Shown: positions 27,739 through 36,927 of the stretch, one piece after another | How positions within the stretch are numbered: position 1 is the stretch's first letter | How the letters are laid out: every line of letters begins with the position of its first letter | Assembly: GCF_020165195.1 (NCBI RefSeq) | Contig: NZ_JAIUHR010000022.1 | Span: 1-64,000 of the forward strand | Source of the DNA: Mesorhizobium sp. CA14 | GTDB taxonomy: Bacteria > Pseudomonadota > Alphaproteobacteria > Rhizobiales > Rhizobiaceae | Direction of reading: 5' to 3' | DNA: 64,000 bases | The notes under the pieces: model-generated | What the model saw: the letters and a program-made list of their open reading frames with translations, nothing else | The model's database searches: none | Told to the model about the DNA's origin: nothing | Program-made: the position numbers and the translations under genes

Positions 27739-29091
27739 TCAGATCGCCTTGGCGTGCAGCGCGCCACGATAGGAATCGCGCAGATAGCCGAGCGTGGCGT
27801 CGGCATCGGCCGGCTTGCCGAACAGGTAGCCCTGGCCGCCGGCGCAGCCGAACTGGACGAGACGGTCGGCCTGCGCCTCATCCTCGATGCCCTCGGCGAC
27901 GACATCCATGCCGAGCCCTTCGCACATGGCCAGGATGGCGCGGATGATATGTTCCGAGGGCCGGTCGTCGAGGATGGAGGAGACGAAGGCGCGGTCGATC
28001 TTGAGCTTGTCGAAATGGAACTCGCGCAGGCGGCCGAGCGACGACTGGCCGGTGCCGAAATCGTCGAGCGAGACGCGGATGCCGACGCGGCGCAAATCCT
28101 CGACGATCTTCTCGGCCGAGGCCGGGTCGTTCATCAGCCCGGTCTCGGTGATCTCGATCTCCAGCCGGCGCGGATCGAAGCCGGTGCGGTCGAGGATGGC
28201 CAGGATATGCAGGCCGGTGTTCTGGTCGACAAGCTGCGAGGGCGACAGGTTGAAGGACAAGAACAGCTCCTTCGGCCAGCTGCGCGCCGCTTCGGTCGCC
28301 TTGCGCAGCACCAGCTGCGACAGCGGGCCGATGATGCCGCGTTCCTCGGCGATCGGGATGAAGACGGATGGCGGCACCACGCCGAGGTCGCGGTCGGTCC
28401 AGCGCGCCAGCGTCTCGAAGCCGATGGTGCGGCGGCTGTTCAAATCGACGATCGGCTGGAAATGCGGTTCGACCTCGCCGGCCGAGACTGCGCGGCGCAG
28501 CGCCTGCTCGATGCGAGTGACGCGCTTGGCCGCCTCCTCCATCTCGCGGGTATAGACGACGACGCGGCCGCGCCCCGAGCGCTTGGCGTGGTAGAGCGCG
28601 GTCTCGGCCTTGTTGAGGAGGATCTCGGTGGTCTCGTCGCCGGAATAGAATAGCGAGCAGCCGACCGAGGCGGAGAGCCTGGCGGTGCGCTCGCCGACGT
28701 CATAGGGCGCCGACAATATCTCGATCAGCATGCGCGACGTCTCGGCCGCTTGCTCCTCCGAGAACACCATCGGGTAGAGGAAGGCGAACTCGTCGGCGCC
28801 GATGCGGCAGACGGTGGAATAGCCGTCCATCGAGGCGCGCAGCCGCATCGCCACCTGGACCAGGATGTCGTCGCCGGCCTTGTGGCCGAACAGGTCGTTG
28901 ATCGGCTTGAAGCCGTCGAGGTCGAGGATGCCCACGGTAAAGGGCGCGGGATCGTCGGCGCGGTCGCCGATCAGGCGATCGACCTTGTCGAAGAATCGAC
29001 GATGGTTGCCGAGCCCGGTCAACGAATCGGTGAAGGCCAGATCCGTGCTTTCCGTGGCCGGCCGACCGGTGCCAAACGTCGTTTGCATCAT
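27739..29091 (-). CDS. GGDEF-EAL cyclic-di-GMP protein
   Basis: A 450-residue cytosolic protein without a sensor domain or membrane helix. A GGDEF domain covers 18-180; its active-site motif is GADEF (98-102), a change at the second glycine that often weakens cyclase activity. An EAL domain covers 195-445 with ETL in place of EAL (226-228), N281, E313, D343-D344, K364, E400 and Q420 all present, so phosphodiesterase activity is plausible. The best guess is a c-di-GMP hydrolase with a regulatory or residual cyclase domain. No partner gene is adjacent. Confidence 0.9.
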   Translation of the reverse strand: MMQTTFGTGRPATESTDLAFTDSLTGLGNHRRFFDKVDRLIGDRADDPAPFTVGILDLDGFKPINDLFGHKAGDDILVQVAMRLRASMDGYSTVCRIGADEFAFLYPMVFSEEQAAETSRMLIEILSAPYDVGERTARLSASVGCSLFYSGDETTEILLNKAETALYHAKRSGRGRVVVYTREMEEAAKRVTRIEQALRRAVSAGEVEPHFQPIVDLNSRRTIGFETLARWTDRDLGVVPPSVFIPIAEERGIIGPLSQLVLRKATEAARSWPKELFLSFNLSPSQLVDQNTGLHILAILDRTGFDPRRLEIEITETGLMNDPASAEKIVEDLRRVGIRVSLDDFGTGQSSLGRLREFHFDKLKIDRAFVSSILDDRPSEHIIRAILAMCEGLGMDVVAEGIEDEAQADRLVQFGCAGGQGYLFGKPADADATLGYLRDSYRGALHAKAI

Positions 29092-29354
29092 ATCTCTGTT
29101 CTGATGTCGGTATTTTCAGCCAGACTGGCAGCAAAGCGTTTAGGAAACGTATCGGAAAATCGATTTTTCCATCGTCCGGAAGTTGCCTGCGTCGCGGACG
29201 GTGGTTCAGCTTCGGGCAAAGAAGGCTAGGCCAGCCCAAATATGCGTTTATGCGTAATTTCTAATGGAAGTGTCGAACAGTTCTTTTCCGGCGATGCAGC
29301 TTCCATTCAAGTAATTGCGATCCAAAGGCCGTTTCGCACTTTCGGGACATTGCT
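29092..29354. other. Intergenic region, no gene seen
   Basis: About 260 bases between two genes on the minus strand; it must hold the GGDEF-EAL promoter. The part 29325-29357 faintly resembles the short hairpin repeat (CCGTTTCGCACTTT...TTGCTCTAG), perhaps a decayed copy. I see nothing else. Confidence 0.4.
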
Positions 29355-31154
29355 CTAGCCGGCTTGCTTTACGCGATAGAGCTCGATCGGGCTGCCCCTG
29401 GTCTCGCTGACCGGCTTGAGCCAGTCCGGCACGGAGCCGCGCAACAAGCCGGCAAGGAAGCCCTGCGGCGCTTTCCGGGTCAGGATCAGGGTCTCGACAT
29501 TGCCGGGGCAGATGGCGACGAGGCCGACGCGATGCGCCTCGACGATTGCGCGCGCGTCATCGGCCGAGCCGAGAAAGGCATCCAGCGCCAGCAGATTGCC
29601 GGCGACATTGCGGTGATAGGGGCCGGCGAAGACGCGATGGCCGCTATAGACGAGGATCGGCGCTCCAAGATTGGAGATCGTCAGCACGGTGGTATCGGCC
29701 ATGGCGCCGAGCAGTGCGAAGGTGGCCTTCTTCTCGCAAGTCTTGTCCGCGGTGCCGCCGTCGGCGACGTCCTTACCTTTTTCCAATGCGACCGAGGCGG
29801 CCGCGGCGACGCCTGTCCAGACCGGGTTCATCGAGACCAGCCACACGGCCGCAAGGCGCAGCGCCACGCCGAGCGAGGAACTGGTTTCGGCCCGCGCCCG
29901 CCATTTGGCAATCCAGACTGACAGCGGGACGACCGCGAAGGCGATCGAGAAGGTAGTGCCGCGGACCTGCCAGGCGCCGACCACGAAAGCGACGACGAGC
30001 AGTGCGGCGACGAGGCTGTCCTGCCGCCGCCAGCCGCCGCGGCGCAAACGCAGCGCCATCAGGACGATCGCGACCAGCGGCGTGGCGTAACGCGCCGCCA
30101 CGCGCGCCGGATCGCGGACAAGCAGCGTGAACAGCGACTGGGCTTCGTCGACATGGTCGAGCCACAGTTCCTTGAGGCGCGGATCGAGGGAGCCATAGGG
30201 CGCGGAGAGGCATTGCGGGAACAGCACCGCGACGACCACGCCGAGGACAACCCCTAGCGCGGCGAGCGACCCCAGCCTGCGCCGCCAGCTGCCGGCGGCA
30301 GGCTCGACGGAGGCGATCGCCGCCAGCCCCGCGCCGGCAACGGCCGCGACGAGGAACTGGACGACCGAGAAGGCGTCGCACTGAGCCGCGCCCCATGCGG
30401 AAGGCGAAACCGTCATGACGAAGACAAGCGCCGCGACCCCGGCAAAGCCGAGGCCGAAATCCCGGGCGATCATCCGCTCGCCAGCCGGATCCGCGACGAA
30501 CAGCAGCGCCACGCAAACGCCGATGGTGGCGACATAGGGCACGGTCTCCATGCCGACGGCGAGCGTCAGCGCCGCGCAAAGGCCGGACAAAAATGCGGAC
30601 CAGCGCCGCGCGGGCGCCTCAAGCAGTAAAGCGAGGCTCGCCATGGTGAGCATCAGCTGGACGTTATGGTGATCGAGCGCGCCGGGGTCGTAGATGCCGA
30701 TGAAGTAATAGCCGGCGGCGCCGACCAGTATGGCGGGCAGCACCGCGCCGCCGCCGCCGAAGCTGCGCGCAGCGCGGGCGGTGAAGAACAAGGTCGACCA
30801 AAAGAGCAGCGCCGGCCACAGCACCTGCGCCACGTCCTCGCCAAGCGGCCTGCTGCCGGTGAGCGCCGAGGCGGCAAGCGCGATGGCGGCGATCGGCGCG
30901 TCGACCAGCCGCGACCAATGCATGACGAAGCCGCCTTCCAGCCCCATCCGGTACTGGTGCAGGTCGAACCAGCCCTGGCCGGCCAGCAGGTCGCGGACCT
31001 CGACGAGGCGCAGCAGATTGTCGTTGTCGCCGCCCGCATCGGTCAGCTGGCCGAAGCCGGCCCACGCATCGATGGCGAAGGCGAGCAGGGCGACCAGCAG
31101 GGCCAGCACCAGATCGGACTTCCAGGTGGCGGCGCCGTTCTCGGCTGTGCCCAT
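29355..31154 (-). CDS. Polytopic membrane protein, GT-C glycosyltransferase-like
   Basis: A 599-residue protein with about 12-13 hydrophobic helices and a soluble C-terminal part (about 500-599). Near the N terminus is DAGGDNDNLLRLVEVRDLL, then MHWSRLVDAP near residue 80 and DPGALDHHNVQLML near residue 160. An acidic motif in the first loop and a DHH motif are typical of GT-C enzymes that take sugars from polyprenyl phosphates (oligosaccharyltransferase/AglB-like). It diverges from the GT2-GtrA pair, which could make the lipid-linked sugar donor. Function is inferred; the family is uncharacterised. Confidence 0.7.
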   Translation of the reverse strand: MGTAENGAATWKSDLVLALLVALLAFAIDAWAGFGQLTDAGGDNDNLLRLVEVRDLLAGQGWFDLHQYRMGLEGGFVMHWSRLVDAPIAAIALAASALTGSRPLGEDVAQVLWPALLFWSTLFFTARAARSFGGGGAVLPAILVGAAGYYFIGIYDPGALDHHNVQLMLTMASLALLLEAPARRWSAFLSGLCAALTLAVGMETVPYVATIGVCVALLFVADPAGERMIARDFGLGFAGVAALVFVMTVSPSAWGAAQCDAFSVVQFLVAAVAGAGLAAIASVEPAAGSWRRRLGSLAALGVVLGVVVAVLFPQCLSAPYGSLDPRLKELWLDHVDEAQSLFTLLVRDPARVAARYATPLVAIVLMALRLRRGGWRRQDSLVAALLVVAFVVGAWQVRGTTFSIAFAVVPLSVWIAKWRARAETSSSLGVALRLAAVWLVSMNPVWTGVAAAASVALEKGKDVADGGTADKTCEKKATFALLGAMADTTVLTISNLGAPILVYSGHRVFAGPYHRNVAGNLLALDAFLGSADDARAIVEAHRVGLVAICPGNVETLILTRKAPQGFLAGLLRGSVPDWLKPVSETRGSPIELYRVKQAG

Positions 31155-31280
31155 TGCGGTGGCCTTTGAAGGAGAGGATCGGTTTTAAACCTAGCCTTAA
31201 CGGCTTCAATAAATAGTAAAACGGCTCGACGGGGCCGGCATAGGTGCGGCCGGGGCTGGATCGGGCGCCCGGAGACAGAC

Positions 31281-32285
31281 ATGCCGCATGCAGTCCGCCA
31301 TGAGCCGGTCATCGCCGTGCTCCTGCCTTGCTACAATGAGGAGCTGACGATCGGCGAGGTCGTGCGGCGCTTCCGCGAGACGCTGCCTTCGGCCGCGATC
31401 TATGTCTACGACAACAATTCCAAGGACCTCACGGCGCTGAAAGCCCGCGCCGCGGGCGCCACCGTCGTGCGCGAGCCGCGCCAGGGCAAGGGCAATGTGG
31501 TGCGGCGCATGTTCGCCGACATCGACGCCGACATCTATGTGATGGCCGACGGCGACGGCACCTATGCGCCGGAGGATGCGCCGCAGCTGATCAATATCCT
31601 GCAGACCGAACGCTCCGACATGGTGGTGGGCACCAGGCGCGGCGTGACCGACGATGCCGGCCGCAACGGCCACGCCTTCGGCAATCGCGTCTTCAACCGC
31701 CTCTACAAGGGCCTGTTCGGAACCGACTTCACCGATATCTTCTCCGGCTACCGGGTGTTTTCGCGCCGCTTCGTCAAGAGTTTCCCGGCCGTGTCCGGCG
31801 GCTTCGAGATCGAGACCGAGATGTCGGTGCATGCCTCGCAGCTGAAGCTGCCGGTGAGCGAGATGGCGCTCGATTACGGCCGCCGCCCGGAGGGCTCGTC
31901 GTCGAAACTGTCGACCTTCCGCGACGGCGCCAGGATCCTGTGGATGTTCGCCATGCTGGTGAAGGAGACGCAGCCGCTGCGCTTCTTCGGCACGTTCGCG
32001 CTGTTCTTCTTGGCGGCCAGCATCGGCCTGATGATCCCGGTGCTGATCGAATTCGCCGAGACGGGGCTGGTGCCGCGCATGCCGACCTGGGTGCTGTCGA
32101 TCGGCATGCTGCTTCTGGCCATGCTCTCGATGATGACTGGCTTCATCCTCGATTCCGTATCGCGCGGCAGAGCCGAGCAGAAGCGCATCTTCTACCTGTC
32201 GATTTCCTCCGGCCGCGCCGAGCGCGGGATACTGGCGCAGGCCTCGCCCAAGAGCGAGCCGGGCAAGTCCTCGCGGGCGGCATAG
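31281..32285 (+). CDS. GT2 glycosyltransferase, polyprenyl-phosphate sugar synthase-like
   Basis: A 334-residue enzyme. A GT-A domain covers 8-230 with LLPCYNEE at 14-21 and the metal motif ADGDGT (D90, D92). Two C-terminal transmembrane helices lie at about 238-262 and 275-300. This layout is that of DPM/GtrB/ArnC enzymes that move a sugar from a nucleotide to undecaprenyl phosphate at the cytoplasmic face. The next gene encodes a GtrA-type protein, the usual flippase partner, starting on the last base of this stop codon. Confidence 0.88.
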   Translation: MPHAVRHEPVIAVLLPCYNEELTIGEVVRRFRETLPSAAIYVYDNNSKDLTALKARAAGATVVREPRQGKGNVVRRMFADIDADIYVMADGDGTYAPEDAPQLINILQTERSDMVVGTRRGVTDDAGRNGHAFGNRVFNRLYKGLFGTDFTDIFSGYRVFSRRFVKSFPAVSGGFEIETEMSVHASQLKLPVSEMALDYGRRPEGSSSKLSTFRDGARILWMFAMLVKETQPLRFFGTFALFFLAASIGLMIPVLIEFAETGLVPRMPTWVLSIGMLLLAMLSMMTGFILDSVSRGRAEQKRIFYLSISSGRAERGILAQASPKSEPGKSSRAA

Positions 32286-32659
32286 TGGGCCGCCTCTTCC
32301 GCTTCGCCCTTGCCGGCGGCATCGGCTTCGTCGCCGACGCGGCGGCGCTCTGGCTGCTGCTTGCCGCGACGCCGCTCGGCGCGCTCTCAGCGCGCGTGCT
32401 GTCGATCGGCTTCGCGCTCTGCGTCACCTGGCAAGTGAACCGCCATCTCACCTTCGCGCCATCGAGCCGGGGCATCGCGCAGGAAGGCGCCCGGTACGGC
32501 GGCGTCGGCATCGCCACCAGCATCGTCAATTACCTGGTCTACTGCGCGCTGCTCTTCGCGCTGCCGGCTCTGCCGCCACTCGTGGCGCTTGCCGCCGCCT
32601 CGATCATTGCGATGGCGTTGTCCTTCCTCGGCTACTCGCGCCTAGTCTTCGACCGCTGA
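32285..32659 (+). CDS. GtrA-family membrane protein
   Basis: A 124-residue protein with four transmembrane helices and the GtrA pattern: RFALAGGIGFVADAAALWLL at the start, VTWQVNRHLTF in the middle and YSRLVFDR at the end. GtrA proteins are thought to flip undecaprenyl-phosphate sugars. It starts with GTG at 32285, sharing one base with the GT2 stop (TAGTG), so it is translationally coupled. Together with GT2 and the divergent GT-C protein it forms a plausible surface-glycosylation module. Confidence 0.88.
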   Translation: MGRLFRFALAGGIGFVADAAALWLLLAATPLGALSARVLSIGFALCVTWQVNRHLTFAPSSRGIAQEGARYGGVGIATSIVNYLVYCALLFALPALPPLVALAAASIIAMALSFLGYSRLVFDR

Positions 32660-32966
32660 GACCGTTTGGAAATTCTACTCTGGCGGCCATCTGATGGCGT
32701 TTTCTGCGCTTCCTACAGCGCCGCGCGTCCTTCGGACGCAAAGGACGCTGTACCGCTTTGATTTTGCACATGATCCTTTCCGAAATCGGTATCGATTTCG
32801 GGGTCATGTGCGGCTCACGGACCCAAATGTCCGCTCCGCTCCGGCCTTCGCCGACCGAAGCCCTCATAAGTGTCTCCGCCATATGAAGGCTACGGCCGGC
32901 TTAGGCCGGTTCTCGAAACCACCACCATATGACTCGCCAGAGCGAATTTCGAAACAGGTCTCTGAG
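32658..32966. repeat. MITE-like palindromic repeat, copy B, with a nested repeat
   Basis: The outer ends, GAGACCGTTTGGAAATTC and GAATTTCGAAACAGGTCTC, are inverted and match the ends of copy C (55.17 kb). Inside, after TTTCTGCGCTTCC, a block of about 98 bases (32714-32811) with its own structure is inserted: CAGCG...AAGGACGCTG, then CGAAATCGGTATCGATTTCG flanked by GCACATGA/TCATGTGC. That block is absent from copies A and C. It looks like one repeat family inside another. Confidence 0.75.
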
Positions 32967-32988
32967 CTTCTGCACCAAGCGAGCACGA

Positions 32989-33016
32989 TTGGCAGGCGCC
33001 GCCGATTTCCTTATAT
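32989..33016 (+). promoter_or_regulatory. Putative promoter of gshB
   Basis: TTGGCA at 32989-32994 and TTATAT at 33011-33016 have 16 bp between them. They lie just after the MITE-like repeat and about 30 bases before the gshB ATG. Confidence 0.5.
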
Positions 33017-33044
33017 CGGGCGTCTGAGTTCCCGGAGACCGCAA

Positions 33045-33986
33045 ATGCCGCTGAAGATCGCCGTCCAGATGGACCATGTCTCGACCGTGTCGATCGCCGG
33101 CGACACGAGCTTCGCGCTGTCGCTGGAGGCGCAGCGGCGCGGCTACAAGCTTTTCCACTACACGCCCGACCAGCTGTCGATGCGGGACGGCAAGGTGTTC
33201 GCTCGCGTCGAGGAGATGCAGGTGCGCGACGAGAAGGGCAACCATTACTCGCTGGGCGAGAAGGTGCGCACCGACCTCTCCGAGATGGACGTCGTGCTGC
33301 TCAGGCAAGACCCGCCCTTCGACATGAACTACATCACCACCACGCACATTCTGGAGCGCATCCATCCGAAGACGCTGGTGGTTAACGACCCGGCCTGGGT
33401 GCGCAACAGCCCGGAAAAGATATTCGTCACCGAATTCCCGGACCTAATGCCGGAGACGCTGATCACCAAGGACCCTCAGGAGGTGGCCGCCTTCCGTAAG
33501 GAATTCGGCGACATCATCGTCAAGCCGCTCTACGGCAATGGCGGCGCCGGCATTTTCCATCTGCACGAGGCCGACCGCAACCTCGCCTCGCTGCTCGAAA
33601 TGTTCGGCCAGCTGTTCCGCGAGCCCTATATCGTGCAGCGCTATCTCAAGGACGTGCGCAAGGGCGACAAGCGCATCATCCTGATCGACGGCGAGCCCGT
33701 CGGCGCCATCAACCGCGTGCCGGCCGAGCACGATTCCCGCTCCAACATGCATGTCGGCGGCCGCGCCGAGAAGACCGAGCTGACCGCGCGCGAGCGCGAG
33801 ATCTGCGCTCGCATCGGACCGGCGCTGAAGGAGCGCGGCTTCATCCTGGTCGGCATCGACGTGATCGGCGACTACATGACCGAGATCAACGTCACCTCGC
33901 CGACCGGCGTGCGCGAAGTGCAGCGTTTCGGCGGCGCCGATATTGCCGCCCTGTTCTGGGATTGTGTTGAGGGGAAGCGGGGGTAA
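33045..33986 (+). CDS. gshB: Glutathione synthetase
   Basis: A 313-residue ATP-grasp enzyme that adds glycine to gamma-glutamylcysteine. Family blocks are VAVQMDHVSTVSI-like N terminus (here IAVQMDHVSTVSIAGDTSFA), LRQDPPFDMNYITTTHIL, VKPLYGNGGAGIF, RRIILIDGEPVGAINRVP-like (KRIILIDGEPVGA) and EINVTSPTGVREV with the metal-binding Glu/Asn. ATG 33045 is the start shared with homologues; the open frame upstream crosses the repeat and is not coding. Length is normal. Confidence 0.96.
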   Translation: MPLKIAVQMDHVSTVSIAGDTSFALSLEAQRRGYKLFHYTPDQLSMRDGKVFARVEEMQVRDEKGNHYSLGEKVRTDLSEMDVVLLRQDPPFDMNYITTTHILERIHPKTLVVNDPAWVRNSPEKIFVTEFPDLMPETLITKDPQEVAAFRKEFGDIIVKPLYGNGGAGIFHLHEADRNLASLLEMFGQLFREPYIVQRYLKDVRKGDKRIILIDGEPVGAINRVPAEHDSRSNMHVGGRAEKTELTAREREICARIGPALKERGFILVGIDVIGDYMTEINVTSPTGVREVQRFGGADIAALFWDCVEGKRG

Positions 33987-34185
33987 TTCTCTTCATGATG
34001 CAGGCGGCGCTCCATGCATCGGGCCCGTCGTGTCGCCGAATAAGGCAACTGGGGCCCCCGCCTGCAGCGGACGATGAGCTATTTGAGGGGCGAACTGCCA
34101 ATGTGCTGCCTGTGACCGGGAACGCTCTCGCGCTCTATCCACCCCGGCAGGGCATGGCTCCCCGTTTTCCAGGGGTCGCAGTTTC

Positions 34186-35136
34186 ATGATAATTGTCACT
34201 GCAAGCGACAATAACTTTGTGCCTGGGCTTTTTTTATTCATCTTTTCTGCTTGGATTCATAATCGAGAGGCGAAATTCGTCGTTATCGACGCGGGAATAG
34301 AGCCCGCGACCGTGACAGAGCTTCGTCGTTTTTGTGAACGAAAAGGAATTGACTGCCAGATCGTCCAGGCAGACGCCGAGCGGATTTCCGATCTGCCGAC
34401 AAGAGGCAAGCTGCTGACGACTGCGGCATATGCCCGAATACTCATCCCCGGGATATTGCCCGATTGCGACAAGGCCATCTACATGGATGCGGATACGCTG
34501 GTGGTATCCGATCTCGGCGGTCTCTGGTCGGTGGACTTGGGCGACAATTTGGTCGCCGGCGTGATTGACGGCTTCGTCGAGCAGGAGGAGCTCGACGATA
34601 TCGAAATGTCCCGGAATGAATATATAAATTCCGGCGTTCTGGCGATGAATCTCGTCGCCTGGCGCAGGGAAGGCATTGCAGACAAGATCTTTGCAAAAGT
34701 TCGAGAAACAGCCAAGTCGCGATACCTCGACCAGACAGCCTTGAATACGGTGGTGCGCGGACGGGTTCTTTTCCTGGGCAGGGAATGGAATTTCTTTTCA
34801 GAGCGGTATGTGGAAATCGAACGGCGGCTTCCCAAGGTGATCCACTATGCGGGATCGGCCAAGCCCTGGCGCTACAGGCGCGTGCCTTTCGCCGATGTTT
34901 TCAATTTCTACAGAATCCTGTCGGGTTTGGATATTCCGGAAGGGACGCTTATTTTGAAATCCGCCCGTAGGCGGAAGATGATCCTTGGCCTTATCGGGTT
35001 GCGAAGAAAATACTGGTCCTCCGCCCTGGCCACTCACTATTATCGCAGTCGATTCACCAAGCCGCATCTACGAGGCCTGGGTAGGATGTTCTCGAAGGTT
35101 CCGTTGCCGCCGCAACATTCGACTGCTGCGCCGTAA
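34186..35136 (+). CDS. Glycosyltransferase family 8 protein
   Basis: A 316-residue retaining glycosyltransferase. The N terminus MIIVTASDNNFVPGLF, the metal motif MDADTL (D101, D103) and YINSGVLAMNLVAWR are GT8 hallmarks; HYAGSAKPW near residue 222 supplies the conserved HxxGxxKPW. It probably adds glucose or galactose to lipopolysaccharide or another surface glycan. Its first 650 bases are visibly A/T-richer than neighbours and use codons such as ATA and TTA-like triplets more, suggesting horizontal acquisition. It is a lone gene between gshB and comM. Confidence 0.88.
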   Translation: MIIVTASDNNFVPGLFLFIFSAWIHNREAKFVVIDAGIEPATVTELRRFCERKGIDCQIVQADAERISDLPTRGKLLTTAAYARILIPGILPDCDKAIYMDADTLVVSDLGGLWSVDLGDNLVAGVIDGFVEQEELDDIEMSRNEYINSGVLAMNLVAWRREGIADKIFAKVRETAKSRYLDQTALNTVVRGRVLFLGREWNFFSERYVEIERRLPKVIHYAGSAKPWRYRRVPFADVFNFYRILSGLDIPEGTLILKSARRRKMILGLIGLRRKYWSSALATHYYRSRFTKPHLRGLGRMFSKVPLPPQHSTAAP

Positions 35137-35267
35137 CGAGAAGCGCGGTTGCATCCGTTCTCGTAATGTTCTTGCCGAAAACGAAAATCTGTGGTTGTCT
35201 AGCCTGACCTCGCTCGCGGCCTGATCGCAGAGCCGCGTGCGAGCCGGTATCGGGGGGCTTGGACAAA

Positions 35268-36797
35268 ATGGTGGCGCGGGTTCGCACGGTCGCTTTCCAG
35301 GGCATCGAGGCTTTGCCGGTCGATGTCCAGGTGATGGTCGGGCCGGGCAAGGTCGGCATGCAGATCGTCGGCCTGCCGGACAAGGCGGTGGCCGAAAGCC
35401 GCGAGCGCGTGCAGGCCGCACTCCACGCGTCGGGCCTGTCGATGCCGTCGAAGAAGGTGACGGTGAACCTCGCGCCGGCGGACCTGCCCAAGGAAGGCAG
35501 CCATTACGACCTGCCGATCGCGCTCGGCTTGATGGCGGCGCTCGGCGCCATCCCTGGCGACATGCTGGCCGGTTACGTGGTGCTTGGCGAATTGTCGCTC
35601 GACGGCACCATCGCAGGCGTGGCCGGCGCGCTGCCGGCGGCCATCGGCGCCAATGCCGAAGGCAAGGGCCTGATCTGTCCCTTCGCCTGCGGGCCGGAGG
35701 CGGCCTGGGCGGGCAAGGATTTCGACATTCTGGCGCCGCGCAGCCTGATCGCCATCGCCAATCACTTTCGCGGCACGCAGGTGCTGTCGCGGCCTGAAGC
35801 CGGCATCCAGCTCGCCGCGCGCGACCTGCCCGACCTCGCGGACATCAAGGGCCAGGAAAGCGCCAAGCGGACGCTGGAAGTGGCGGCGGCTGGCGGGCAC
35901 AATCTGCTTATGATCGGCCCGCCAGGCTCGGGCAAGTCGATGCTGGCGCAGCGCCTGCCTTCGATCCTGCCGCCGCTGGCGCCCAAGGAGCTCCTGGAAG
36001 TCTCGATGATCGCCTCCGTCGCCGGCGAGCTGGGCGAAGGCAAGCTGACCGACCGGCGGCCTTTCCGCGCGCCGCATCACTCCGCCTCGATGGCGGCGAT
36101 GGTCGGCGGCGGATTGCGCGCGCGTCCGGGCGAGGCTTCGCTCGCCCATCACGGCGTGCTGTTCCTCGACGAGTTGCCGGAATTTTCGCCACAGACGCTG
36201 GATGCGCTGCGCCAGCCGCTGGAAACCGGCGACTGCATGATCGCGCGCGCCAATCACCGCGTCACCTATCCGGCGCGCATCCAGCTGGTGGCGGCGATGA
36301 ATCCGTGCCGCTGCGGCATGTCGGGCGAGCCCGGCTATCGCTGCCTGCGCGGCGACCGCTGCCGCACCGAATACCAGGCGCGCATTTCCGGCCCGTTGCT
36401 CGACCGGATCGACCTCAGGATCGAAGTGCCGGCGGTCTCGGCGAGCGACTTGATCCGGCCGGACAAGGCCGAGACGAGCGCGGCGGTGGCGCAGCGCGTT
36501 GCGCGTGCGCGCGCCATGCAGCGCGAACGACTGGAGAAGCTCGGCGCCGGCGCCACCACCAACGCGCATTGCCCGCCGTCGATCATCGAAGAGATCGCCA
36601 AGCCCGATGCCGCCGGCCTGACGCTGCTCAAGGACGCCAGCGAAAAGCTCGGCTTTTCGGCGCGGGCCTATCACCGCGTGCTCAAAGTGGCCCGCACCCT
36701 GGCCGACCTCGATGCCAGCGAAACGGTCGGCCGCATCCATCTGGCCGAGGCGATTTCCTATCGCATGAGCGCGCAGCGGATGGCGCAGGCGGCGTGA
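35268..36797 (+). CDS. comM: YifB/ComM-family AAA+ ATPase (Mg-chelatase-like)
   Basis: A 509-residue hexameric AAA+ protein. The N-terminal ChlI-like domain covers 20-145 (VVGLPDKAVAESRERVQAAL, in part), with Walker A GPPGSGKS at 217-224, Walker B LFLDELPEF and a C-terminal Mg-chelatase domain with the zinc-like cysteines NPCRCG...YRCLRGDRC. ComM is a branch-migration helicase that extends recombination during natural transformation, though most carriers are not known to be competent. ATG 35268 has GGGGGG upstream; the TTG at 35259 is a weaker alternative. Confidence 0.93.
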   Translation: MVARVRTVAFQGIEALPVDVQVMVGPGKVGMQIVGLPDKAVAESRERVQAALHASGLSMPSKKVTVNLAPADLPKEGSHYDLPIALGLMAALGAIPGDMLAGYVVLGELSLDGTIAGVAGALPAAIGANAEGKGLICPFACGPEAAWAGKDFDILAPRSLIAIANHFRGTQVLSRPEAGIQLAARDLPDLADIKGQESAKRTLEVAAAGGHNLLMIGPPGSGKSMLAQRLPSILPPLAPKELLEVSMIASVAGELGEGKLTDRRPFRAPHHSASMAAMVGGGLRARPGEASLAHHGVLFLDELPEFSPQTLDALRQPLETGDCMIARANHRVTYPARIQLVAAMNPCRCGMSGEPGYRCLRGDRCRTEYQARISGPLLDRIDLRIEVPAVSASDLIRPDKAETSAAVAQRVARARAMQRERLEKLGAGATTNAHCPPSIIEEIAKPDAAGLTLLKDASEKLGFSARAYHRVLKVARTLADLDASETVGRIHLAEAISYRMSAQRMAQAA

Positions 36798-36927
36798 AGC
36801 GGGCGCGGTTAGCCGCTTCTCCCCGTAAACGGGAAGAAGGACGCTCTGGCCGGTGATTTCGCCAATCACCAAAGCCGCAGGTTTCGTAACACGCAAGCTG
36901 TGACGTTGGTCGAAACGGGCGCGGGCG

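Noticed and set aside
34018..34185. A possible small RNA between gshB and the GT8 gene
   Set aside because: No stable terminator hairpin, promoter pair or conserved motif was seen.
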